A stretch of DNA of 64,000 nucleotides, taken from positions 40,510,744 through 40,574,743 of the forward strand of contig NC_044279.2 of NCBI RefSeq assembly GCF_004027225.2, read 5' to 3'. The stretch comes from Strigops habroptila. Taxonomy: Eukaryota; Chordata; Aves; Psittaciformes; Psittacidae. The notes beneath the pieces were generated by a model. The model was not told where the DNA came from and ran no database searches. It saw only the letters and a list, made by a program, of their open reading frames with translations. Positions 1-11,444 of this stretch are shown here, in pieces; position 1 is the stretch's first letter, and every line of letters begins with the position of its first letter. The position numbers and the translations under genes are program-made.

Positions 1-3000
1 AGATAGGCCAAGTTTAGTGATATAAGTGAATCCAGGAGCAGCAAACCTAACCCCATATATTTTCTCCAAAGTGCTTTCCAAAAATCTTCATTTATATTTT
101 GAAAGTCTCTCTCTTTCTGTTCAAATTCAATTATTTACGTTTGACAGAACCTGCTCTGGCACTATTGTGCTTTAAAAAACTGGAAAACTCCTCCAAAGTA
201 TAGTACAGAAAAAATAAAACCTATTATTGTCCTTGAAGGGTGCAGTGCCAAGGCTGCTGGTTCTGTTCTTTCAAGCAGACTGATAGGTTTTTGTTCTATT
301 GTGTCAGTTCATGGTTGCTGAATGTATCTAAAACATCTCAATTACTTTCTACTTTATAGACATTTTTATTAGATCTATAATCTCATGCCTCATATCCTCA
401 GAGTGTCCTCAGCGCTCTGCCATTGCTAAACAATTATCATGAGGATGTATTTTCTCCCTGATGGATTCTAAGCTTTTCTTCCAGAGGCTAGATTTTATTG
501 CAGATTTTATGTCAGGACAGCAGAGGCTCATTGTTTCTTCTTAATTGTTCCCACTAGAAGTCAAAAACATAAATACAGGAAGAAGAGCTGGAGTGGTAAT
601 CCTGGCAAGAGAGAGAGCGGTTTCTGACATCCAACATTCTCATAAAAATTCATTTCATGTTCCTGCTGACCTCCTTCTTGTTGATTCATAGCAGATAAAC
701 AGAACACCTATCTATTTTTTCCTCTGCATGTTATGATGCACCAGAACGGCGAGGCTTCTCTCTCACACAGCCTCTTTACTGCAGAATAACAGGCTACAGG
801 ATGGCAGGTAGTTTTGCAAGCTTTCATATTTTGGCTGTTCTTTCTGTTAATGCTTATTACTTTGTCCTCTTCATATACTGAAATATTTCACCAACCATAG
901 GTGGTCTTAACCCCAAAAAGATCACAAATGAAAAAGCATGTTAATGCTGTCCCCAAAATATGATACTTCAGATCCGTCTGTTATGCTCTGTATTTGCCAC
1001 AGCAAAACACAGGAATACACTCCCAGCTTTCAGATAAAAGTGTCAAATTCATTAATTAGCTGTCTGATTAATATTAAGTCTAACCTTCCATTCCACTTTC
1101 TATTATTTTTAAGATTGTATTTGAAAATGGGGATTCTGAAAATATGGCAGGAAAAAAATGTCTTTCCTCCAGTCATCGCAGTAGCAGCATCATAGAGATG
1201 TGAGACTTCCTAGAAGCATTGCACATGACATATTTAATTCATAACGTGCACATTTCAAATAGATATTTCAAGGAACACATGTATTAATGAGTTAAATGGG
1301 CAGCATACGAAGGAATCAGGCTAGACTTCTCAGTTCAGCATTTGGGGAGATGTCATACCAGCTGGCTGCTGTGAAGTAGCCAACTTGCCAAGACTACAGA
1401 CTGCTGAATTACTTTGAGATCAAAGGAGAAGATGGAGAACCTGGAAGACAGCAACATTTTGAGAAATTAAATAATAAGACTGTCACAACAGACTTTCTTG
1501 ACATAATTGCAGTGGGTCCTTAAGCGTGCAATAGAGTAGTGTTAGGTCTTTCACTAAAAGGCTAATCACGACAATGATTTTTCTGATTTGGATGAAAAAA
1601 AATGTTGGTTTCATGTCTGCAAAAGTGCCACAGTTTGAAGCTATTGCTACCAAGTTTAGTTCATTTATTAATTCTGTCATTCTGAATGCCTTCTTCCCCA
1701 TGCACCCAACAAGTGCTTGAAATACCACTACAAAAACATGAACACATGAATTCAAGCCAGCATCCTTTTTGCACAAATATATTGTCTTCAGAAGCACCTA
1801 CACTATTCTGAAGCCAAGGCAATTTTTAAACACAGCACTCAGACGAGTGAGAGGATGAGGCGATATCCTCCTCCAGGGAAGCACACAGGCTGTAGCCTCT
1901 GCTGGGGTCACTCACATACTCTCCCATCCAAATGCAGTGCCCACTGAGCTGATGTTTGCATGGTGCAATACTTTTTACAGGTGGGATGTAGGGTCTTTCC
2001 CATCAGGCAGAGAAAATGGCTTTTATCGACTTAGGGTGCAAGGGAGAAGTTGGGCCAGCAACTCCATTAACTACCAATCTCTCAGTAAACACTGAGAGGC
2101 TTCGTTCTTGTCAGGTAAATAACTTGGAGAACTAGATAAGTATTCATGGTCAATAGTAAAATATTTCATGTTTCAAATTCACTGGGTTTTTTTTCCACCC
2201 AATTTCTTGCAAGGGTCGGCAGTTGCCTATTTCCCAACTCTGGCAGTTGCCTGTGTGTAGGAAAACCCATGTCTTGGCAAGAAAGAAGCTCACAGCCATA
2301 GGTTTGAAATGCACAAGCCTGATGAGAGCTAGCTTTCATATTTAGATGACTACAGGTCTTCCTGTATTGCTTTTTTTAAAGAATCACACAGTTGCAGCAG
2401 GCTCCATTCACTGTATTTTGCTTCTCTGCTCTGCTTCTGTCTGCATCTACCGGAGTTTAGGATAGAACTGAGCATCTGCAAAGGGTGAACTATGAGCACT
2501 GAGTTTCCAACGAAATAGCACAGTGCTTATACAGCATAGCTTGCTCCTGTGTGGCGACTCTTCATTTAGGTGCCTGAAGCCTCTTCATCTTCTCCTTCAT
2601 ATTGAAGATCTGTTTTGATTTCTTGTTCTCTCTCTTTGTAAAAACCAGTATTGTAAAAATCCTTGGAGCTTGGTTCTGATGTGCATCTCTGACCACATGC
2701 ACAGCTGTATGGTCCCGACACTCAGTTGGGTTCTTCATAAACCGGCTCTGCTGATTCTGGAGCTGGGAGCCTTAGGATATTATCCAGCTTTGCACCTGCA
2801 GAAGCGCTGCTCGGTTACTACTTCTGCCACTCAATCAGCATCGCAGCTCCATGTTGTACCGAAGGGATGCTCAAGCTTGGGTCAGCCTATGCTGGGGCTC
2901 TTCACGCGCAGCTCCATCCTGCAGAGCACCACCTCCACCTTTCTCGCGACAGTAACAAAATGGAGAGGCTTTTAGGTGGTTTTGTTTGGTTTGGTTCTCC

Positions 3001-6000
3001 TTTTTTTCTTTTAATATTGCGCGAAAGGCAGAACCAACCTTGTGATGACTGCTAATTGTCTGCAGAAGGTGCAAATTATATTGTGTTTATGTATGTTTTT
3101 GGTCTGGCTTAGTAGACTACCTTGGGCAGGAACGGTAGGACAATATTTGCCATACGGTTGTGAGGGAAAAGGAGCTGTGAAGTGAAAAGCGATGATTTTA
3201 TAGATCTATTCTGTAAATCAAGACTCCAAAGGCCCCACCAACCCTGGCTGTCCCTGGCCACCCTCCCAGTGCTCCCCCCATCCTGCCCACCCCATGTCAG
3301 CCCCAGGGGCTGTTAGCAATGCTGCAGCAGGGCTAGGCTCCAGCTCCTCACAGCCCTGCCCTGCCCATCCTGTCCCTATGGCTGGGGATGTGCCTGCTGC
3401 TGGGGCTAGGCTGCCCCCCTCACCTGGCCTGCCGTGTACCCAGGCAGCAGCAGATCAGATCTGCTCCTTTGCCTGGAGCTGTGGGAGCTGTGGGGCAGGG
3501 TTAAAAGCTGAGAATGCCAGAAATGGGCTGTCAGGAAAAATGAAGATATTCATAAGAAACTAAGCATATGGCTACTAGGTCTGTATTACATTTCATTTCG
3601 CCTTCACAGAATTACCCCTTCTCCATCTGAGACTGGCAGGGACTGGGTTAGTGTTAGACAGGGGAGCCCACATCTATGCAACAGCCAGAATATTCTCAGC
3701 TGCAATATGCTGACTTGCAGCATCATAGATGAAATTGATTATTTTTGCTGTCAGCCCCCTCCTGCTCTATTAAAATTCAATTTTACGGTGCAACATTCCC
3801 TATGGACATGTTTTGTCGTTTGTTTCCAAGACATGGTGGAAGCATGTATGTGCTTCTAGCAAATGCTGAAACCTGAGAGAAACAGCTTGTAAATTAGCAG
3901 CAGCAGGCTGTGGTACGATAAACTGCTTGCTTTTTTGTTACCATATAATATGTGACCATTTTGTAACAGTTTTTAAAGCCCAGCTATATACTTCTCTATT
4001 AAATACCATTCTGTGTGACAAATCTTTTAGTTTCTGCTGTATTAAAGTGTGAGTAAGCCTTTTTCTTTATTTTTTAGGAATGCTAAAAGCATCAACACTG
4101 AATGAAGCCCAAGGTGACCAAGGTCGTGATCCTGCAAGTTTCCCAAGTGTGGCCATTTCCCATTACGTCAAGAATGAGCAGTTAAAAATGCTGTGGAATC
4201 TCCCAAGCGATGGCACTTTTGAGAAACATGGGCTGAAAGAGTCTTTAAACTGTGCAGCAATTCAAGGGAAGTCTGTCTCATCAAGCTGTAGGAAATCATC
4301 GGTGCTGTTTTGACTGTTACCTCAGTATACGAAAGGGGAGATAACACAGTCAATAGCTTTTGAAAATGTCTTAGTGTCTGGAGACATTTTTTCCCAGAAA
4401 ACCCCATGAAAAAGGGCTAAATCATCCACCTGTTCCTGGAAATTTACCATGTTCTGTGATGTTTCTGATCAGGCAATGGTTTTGATTTTCATCTGCAAGC
4501 TCAGAAAGGCAGACTTGAAATAGCGCATCTTGTAGATTTCCATCCTCTCCTAACCCAGATCTTCGCACAGCGATCAGAGCTTGCATAAACAGGGCTCTCA
4601 GCTCTAATGTGACAGCTCAGTTCTACATTTGTTCTAAAAACAGTGCCACTGGTTCGTTTCCTGCAGCTCCTAGACTTTATTATACTGGCTATACACCTCC
4701 TATACATTTTGACGTCTTTTAGCAATTCCCAAGCATATCATACAAACATAAAACTTTCTGAACCCCAGTTTTTCTTTTTTTAAATAATTCATAGTTCGTT
4801 ATGCAGCATGACGTTTAACATCTTGTACTAAGTATTAAGTGATGCACATTTGAGTTTACAGTTCAGATTTACTCAGAAGGAGTGGGAAGAAGGCGGCTTT
4901 CCCTCCTAGTACACCTGTATCCGTGCTGTGTACATTCCAGGTTACAACTGAGGAGCACCCAGACATCAGATAATAGCTCAGTTGTGATTTTTCCAACACT
5001 TTTTCTCCTGTTCTAGGAGGATTGCTGGGTACTGTGTGGTATCTAAACTGCTGGCATGATATACAGTGGTATTTGGAAAATAGTAAAGGGTGGTATAAAT
5101 AGACACTGTGTCTGACTTTCCTCTCTCTTCACAACAACGTTAAATCAAGATGACCACCACTGAAACTCAGAAGCAAATTCATGGCTATAAAACAGCAATT
5201 CATGGCTATAAACTGGTGGTAAGAGCACTGCCAGGCTCTCTGTTGTGATCCTCAGAAACAAACTGCCCAACATAGCTACTGCGACTACTCCTCTTCACTG
5301 GCTATGCCGAGAAGAGGAGCCTGACTGCGCTCAGTAGTGAGGCAAATCCCATCACTCGCTGCTCTCTGTCCTAACAGTGCTGACTGACATGCTGCGGCAC
5401 TTTACACAGTCACACAGATGAGTTGCTGCTGTCCTCAGCCAGTCTGGCTGACAGACACTGCCACCTCTGACTGACCAAGGGTACCTGATCCCCTCATGAA
5501 GTCCTCTCCTGAAGTGCCATGGCTTTCAGCCCAGGAAGATTTCACATACCTTAGAATTGAGAGCTGGAGCCTGCAGTGGTTCAGGATCTGGCCCACAGGT
5601 GAGTCTGCCTACTAGGGCAGCCACCCCTCACAAGAGGGCAAGGCAAACTGTTGGGAGTAAAACCAGGTTTAGTCACTCAGGTTTTATTCACATCCACACA
5701 AGTGTCAGAGCCCTGAAGTACTATCAGAGCAGCAGTGACTGCAGCTGCAGGAGGCACTGTATTAATCAAATTCACTATCTTTGATTTCTAGTATGAATGC
5801 TGCATATTTAATATTCTCTTAATGCTCTTTCTTTGAGAGTATTTTCAGACAGATTATATTTTTATAGGCAAATTCCATGGAGCTGTTTGGGCAGAATGAC
5901 TCACAGTAAACTATCCACATTTCCCACCACTGTGCTTTCACTGAGAGAAATTATTTGGGTTGTCCTTATAAGAACTGGTCCTAATTTGACTTTAGGTATT

Positions 6001-8978
6001 GTTGCAGATTACCTTAAGTTTTACCGAATCTTGCTATATTTTGTGTTTGTTTGTGAAACAGTTATCTATAGGAACATCTTGATTTAAGAATTTAACTTTA
6101 TGTTAGCATGGGTTGCTGTGTACTTGAAATCCGACGCTGTGTTGCTTGAAGTCCCTGTTCTCTGTAACACGTTAGCTTTAGTCTTACTCTCTAGACCATA
6201 ACCAAAGCACCTAGGGTCTATTGTATATAGGATGAGTTATTGACAACCTGGCAAGGTAGAAATCTAGCTAGCCAACTTGACAACAAAACTGACTTTTAAG
6301 GCATCCTGAAGTAACTGCCTTCATTATAATACTAAAAAATACACCCACGGATCCAGAAGACGCTTGCCCAGGTGAAGACACTTCCTTCGCGCAAGCATAG
6401 TAACGGAAGAGAATGACACTGCAGATATTAGAATTGTAATGTAAATCACTAAACAGTCACTGTACTTGTAGTTTTTATGTGTAAACGTAACACGAAATTG
6501 GCATGGGGTGTGCTTGATTTGTGGAAATTTCGCCTAGCACCCAGCGCTGCAATAAAGAGTGCCTGCCTTCTTGATGCTACATTGGTATTAAGGAGTTTAT
6601 TCCAAATTTTCAGCAACAGTATCACCCCCTGCCAAGCAAGGGGAAAAGCTGTTTGACACCAGTTTAAATATTTTTCTTGAAGTTGTTAAACCATGCATTT
6701 TGGGGCATCACAGCCTATCCGACCACAGAAAGGAAACCCAGGAATGGTGTCACGGTCCTGTCTCAGCTACAATCATATACAGTAGAGACACCTCTCTTCA
6801 AAAAGAAAAATGGTCATACTAACACAGTTGTTTCTCCACAACTTTGTTCATACTGGATGGAAAATAGTCATTTGTGAACCTCCCCCTGCAATGGAAAGCA
6901 GCTCACTAGTTTCACCTGAATTTTCCTCTGGTTGTTTCCTGTTATGAGAGAAGATTTGGTGAGTTACAGATTCTAAAAAATGCTGAGGGCCTACAGCATG
7001 GGATTAAAAATGAAACTACTGAAGGAAGTTTCACTGTTGCCTTCCAATAGCCAGAAAGGGGAGACATTGGTGGAAGTACAGTATATGAGGTGTGCCATCA
7101 TAGCTTAGAGAGTGAGCTTCAACCGGCAGATGTGAGGACAACGAAAAAGACGCTGGTACTCCCAGAGAAGAAAATCCTACACAGCCTGTAAAGGTTGTGT
7201 TTCTGAGTCCAGTGTGTACTTAGACACTCAGGAGCTAACTGTTTCTGCGGTAGTTTGCCCTGCAGAAACATGTTATGGAAACGCTTCCAAAATCCAGCAG
7301 CAGGAACAGACTGGAGGGGAGGCCACCTGCAGGATTCAGTCACTCAAATTCATGGGCTTTTAGTCGCCTAAACTGGTCCAAACTGTGTGAAAACCAGGTG
7401 CTTTCCTCTGGGAGTGAATGCAGAAAGCAAGCATGGACCTGGATAAACCCAAGCAGAATGACATGTTTCATACATTTCTTTTGGTATAGACAGTTAGATG
7501 GATGGATGTCATTTCCAATACAGAAAACACTAGGCTCAGACAGTAATGCGGTTAGAAAATGCAGTGTAGATTGTGAATAATGAAGATAATTACTCATAGT
7601 TCCTCTGCAAACATACTCAGAGAACAGGAACACAATGTGGCATTCCCAGATAGTTTAGCCCCTAGCTAGTTTTTTTGGGTGTCTATGCAAGGGAAAGCTT
7701 CAGAGAGGCCTCAGTATGGTGGCAAATCCATTTCATGGTGTATTAATTAGAACAGGATTAACGAAAACTATGCATGAAAAGTGAAGGACAAACACAGCTC
7801 TCTAAAGATACTCATTCTTTTAGGGTTAGCTAGGGTATTTTTGACTTAGCACGTATTTTTGTACTGAAACATTCCAATATTTTCACGTTAAGTTTTGCCC
7901 TGCCAGGAGAGCAAATACTGAGCTTTAATTGCAATATTTAGTTGCAAAGGAAAACATTGTTTACTCACGGTTTTAGTCGGTTTAAACGGCAACAACATAA
8001 TACAAAACTGCTACTAAGACATGTATGTTAATATTTTAATTTCACTGCCACATTTCACAGTTTAGTGGAAGGCAGGAGCTAAAATAGCTGCACAGTCATC
8101 CCTAGTACTGAACTGCACATGTGGGGGTGTGTTCTAGAAATACATCTTGTCTCTGCCAAAGGGGTGGGGTTTTTTTCCCTAACAGTTTGTTAGAAAAGGT
8201 AAAAATCATGCTGGCAGAATGGAGAATCATAAGACTTTCTGCTGTTGACTTTCCCAGCTCAGCTGGTGTTTTGGCTCGCCTGAAAAATAAAAGCTGTCCA
8301 GACCTTGTGCCCTTTTTTGCAGCTATTAATGTAAGGCAAAACAAAGGGAAGAAAATCTGTGTGTCCGTGGTATTGGTGAACCTGTGTCTTCCTTTTGTCA
8401 GACTGGAATCTAAATCATTTTCTAGAGCATGCAGTGTTTAGCCAATACTATAGACCTGCCTAGTAAGTAGCTCTGGTCAATACAGGAAACACTTCACGGC
8501 ACCAGCCATGGAACCACTGGGTGCAGTCACGCAGAAGAACATTTTCTGCCATCGATCAACAATAATTCCTGGCATTTACAAGGCATCTTTAACCTGACAG
8601 CCTTAAATTGCTCTGGCCGTGATACTAGATTGCTCAGAGTACCTCTCTGATTAGGTGACAAAGATTTTGATTTACAAGCTAGGCAAAGTAAAACATAGAG
8701 GGGTAAGAAAATTGTTGAAGGTCGGATAGATACGTGAATTTTTTGGCAAAGTCCAGAAACACATGTAACCTTACAGCTTCCTAGATTTTGTTGAAAAGAG
8801 ATGTCAGCTTTGCTACTGAAGTAGATTAGGTTTGTATCTGCTGTTCATTTACTCTGTACAGATGTAAACCTGTCTGTAATGCCAGCGTAATTATACATTC
8901 CTGTATTCTAGTTCTGCTGTTACTGGCGGTAGAAGGGACACTCGGTTCTGAGCAAGGATATAATTGGCTGCATGTGAG
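1..8978. other. Intergenic DNA upstream of ZDHHC17
   Basis: No supportable gene is visible. Open frames on both strands are short (about 106 codons at most), lack recognisable domains and have no convincing splice structure, as expected for chance frames in AT-rich vertebrate DNA. A locally GC-rich, C-rich patch lies at about 3,228-3,500, and a short two-copy tandem repeat lies at 5,176-5,213. In mammals the ZDHHC17 upstream neighbour (OSBPL8) is far away, which fits an empty upstream flank here. Confidence 0.6.
5176..5213. repeat. Two-copy 21-bp tandem repeat
   Basis: A unit containing AATTCATGGCTATAAA occurs twice with a 21-base period (about 5176 and 5197). It contains a TATAAA-like string in each copy, but nothing nearby suggests a promoter. 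This is probably a simple local duplication. Confidence 0.6.
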
Positions 8979-9486
8979 TCACAGAATGGTTTGGATTGGA
9001 AGGGGCCTTAAAGGTCATCCTAGTTCCAACCCCCCTGCCGTGGGCAGGGACACCTTCCATTAGACCAAGTTGCTTCCAAGCCCCATCCAACCTGGACTGA
9101 ACACTGCCAGGGATGGGGCAGCCACAGCTTCTCTGGGCAACCTGTGCCAGCGCCTCATCACCCTCACAGTAAAGAAATTCTTCCTAATGTCTAATCTAAA
9201 TCCACCCTCTTTTCAGCTTAAGGCCATTTCCCCTTGTCCTGTCACTACATGCCCTTCTGAAAAGCCCCTCTCCAGATTTCTTTAGACCCCCTTTAGGAAC
9301 TGGAAGCTGCTCTAAGGTCTCCCTGGAGCCTTCTCTTTTCCAGGCTGAACAAGTTCCAGCTCTCTCAGCCTGTCTTCACAGGCAGAGGTGCTCTATCTTT
9401 GGAGCCTCCTGCTGGGCTCGCTCCAACAGCTCCATGTCCCACTTGTGCTGGGGCCCAGAGCTGAACACAGTGCTGCAGGTGGGTCT
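8979..9486 (-). mobile_element. CR1 LINE 3' fragment (antisense)
   Basis: The left edge reads TCACAGAATGGTTTGG followed by the GGAAGGG..CCTTAAAGGTCATC block. This is the reverse complement of the bird CR1 3' end, so the element lies on the minus strand. Further right come other CR1 blocks in reverse complement, including the GGCACAGGTTGCCCAGAGAAG segment and the CCAGGCTGAACA-like segment, ending near 9,486 in the CAGAGCTGAACACAGTGCTGCAGG region. The copy is 5'-truncated, as most CR1 copies are. Open frames over it are fragments without coding meaning. Confidence 0.93.
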
Positions 9487-10904
9487 ATATACACAGACAA
9501 GGCTTTCAAGTTTAATTGCAAAAATTCTCCGTACAGATGTCTCTCAGAACAAAATCGGTTTCAAAGTGTGTAGACCTGTGAATAACCAGCTATGAATACC
9601 TAAACAGCTATCACTTACAATCCAGTTCAGAGCCACGGGATGAAGCATAGCTTCTTCAGACTTGCAAGGCAAAATAGTCTGCACAGTAAATACTATAAAG
9701 ATTTCTGGGCTATTTTATCACCCTTACTTTTATCATAAATACGAGTGAAGAACTGTTGTGATTGATGGGATTTCTATTTCTGGGGTATGCAGGGGCTGGA
9801 AACCTTCTTCAGGCAAATAGTTGCAAATTACATCTAAGCCCTGGTACGTTTAATACTACACACAGTCAAAAAAAAGATCCTCTCCTGTATACTCTGTGTC
9901 TTGTTCTGCTCTTTAGCACTTCACCACCTTATGGTTTCCAGTCTGTGCTTTCCAGACCTGTTTCACACCCCCAGTTTCTAAATCCTATGTCATTCTTCTT
10001 CCTGACAAATGTAAATACATTTATACAGCAAAAAAGATGTTTATGGCTTAACATTTTAATAATGCTGTAGTCAGATTTATTAGTGCTCTCTGTTACATTT
10101 GTATGAGATAGGAAAGAAATAACGAAGAGCATATCATTGTGGGGTTTTAGGCTTATGAGCTTAATGTATTATGATACAACAAAAGTATTACCTAAAGTTC
10201 CCTTTCTCACAAGGCAAACGAGAGCATCATAGACACGACAATAAAAAAGCAGTGGCCAAACCAGCAATAACAATCATTCTGTAATTGTAAACGCAGGGGT
10301 TTTTAAACAAAATTGTAATTCATGTAAAAAGTTTGAAATGATGAGCTTTAGGATCCCTAATCTTGGCTGTATGGGTATTACACAGCTTGTAAGAACAGAA
10401 ATGATGAACTAAGCAGAACCAAACCAGTTTTCCGGCAGGATGCGCTCTGACCCCCAAACCCACAGCAGATAGCTTGGCCACTGGATGGTGTGTGCGACAG
10501 GATGCAAGAAATCACCCCTTCAGATGGGTACCAAACGGTTGGGAGGGATCCCTGCCAGACGTCCTCAGAACTGTTGGGGAGAGGGAGGGAATCAAACATT
10601 CTCGAAGCTGAGAGGGAAAGCCTTATTAAAACTCTTGGATTTCTTCCTGTGCTCTCTTTGCTACCCAGTGGGCATGAAGATAACTTCACAAGAAAACTGG
10701 ACAGACATTACTTGTCCGGAACCAAATCAGCACTAAACGTCCAAGGGAGCTCTCTTTTCACTCTCATTCCAAATTAAAATGAACTTAAATTAAGCTGAAG
10801 CACCTCACAAAACCTAAATTATACAAGTATTCATTTCAAGAGATACTGGTATCTCCAAAAAAGTGACGGGCTCGTCCAGACAACATAGTAACTAGCAAAC
10901 ATTC
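9487..10904. other. Intergenic DNA between CR1 copy and CpG island
   Basis: No gene, repeat family or RNA gene was recognised. Base composition rises toward GC just before the CpG island. Short overlapping open frames at about 10,378-10,777 on both strands have no domain or homology that I recognise. Confidence 0.5.
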
Positions 10905-11341
10905 GCTTTCTGTTCGGTCGGCGGCTGCCCGGCTCGGAGCCGCCCGAAGAGGCTGCAGGTCCAGCCCGAAGGGGCCGGGGCAGGCGGGTTTGAGGGAAAG
11001 CAGGCGGGCGGGCAGGCAGGGCACCGGGCAGCTCCCCGCCGGCGATACGCCAGCCGCCGCCGCCCGCTTTGAGATCCGCCCAGGACTCCTCCGCAGGGCT
11101 CCGAGGCCGTTACTGTCGCCGCCAGCCGCGGCTCCGGCAGGGGCGGTGCTCCCGCGGCGGCTCGCTGGCACCGCCCTTACGGGCGCTGCGGTTGGCGGCG
11201 GCGCTGACGGGCGGCCCTGAGGCGGCGGGGCCGGGCCGCACCCGCAGCCGCGCGCCCCTCAGCGGGGCACGAGCCCGCCCCACGGCCGCGCGCCCTCCTC
11301 CCGCCGGGGGCGGGAAGCTAGGCGCAGCGGGCGCGCGCGCC

Positions 11342-11356
11342 ATTACCCGGCATGCC
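11342..11356. promoter_or_regulatory. Possible ZNF143-type site
   Basis: ATTACCCGGCATGCC resembles the CCCAGCATGCC core bound by ZNF143 at many vertebrate CpG-island promoters, with one clear mismatch in the core. It lies 25 bases upstream of the start codon, so it would fall within or near the 5' UTR. This is a motif match only. Confidence 0.35.
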
Positions 11357-11377
11357 AGCGGGCGCCGCGCTCGCACC

Positions 11378-11391
11378 AAGATGGCGGCGCC
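11378..11391 (+). promoter_or_regulatory. YY1-type motif over the start codon
   Basis: The string CAAGATGGCGGCGCC contains AAGATGGCGGC, a near-ideal YY1 binding sequence, and the ATG within it is the predicted initiation codon. YY1 sites at this position, just downstream of the transcription start, are a recognised feature of a class of TATA-less vertebrate promoters. The same bases give a favourable initiation context (A at -3, G at +4). Confidence 0.5.
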
Positions 11392-11444
11392 GCTAGAGGA
11401 GTACGAGAAAGAAGCGGGCTGCGTTCCCCATCCTGCACCCGGAG
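11381..11444 (+). CDS. ZDHHC17: ZDHHC17 coding exon 1 (with apparent 1-base frameshift)
   Basis: The ATG at 11381 has a good context and begins [16 protein letters not shown], which aligns with the N-terminus of vertebrate ZDHHC17 (human ..MADGPDEYDTEAGCVP..). The exon ends at a GTGAGG donor (11445). It is 64 bases long, but exon 2 begins in phase 0, so 63 are expected. The mismatch maps to CCCC at 11426-11429. With three Cs the exon would end V-P-I-L-H-P-E, close to human V-P-L-L-H-P-E. As given, the frame shifts and meets a stop early in exon 2. The shifted frame cannot be entered from an upstream ATG because it contains a TAG at about 11394. Human ZDHHC17 starts ten residues earlier; no upstream in-frame ATG close to this start is seen here, although the preceding TK matches. 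Confidence 0.85.
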
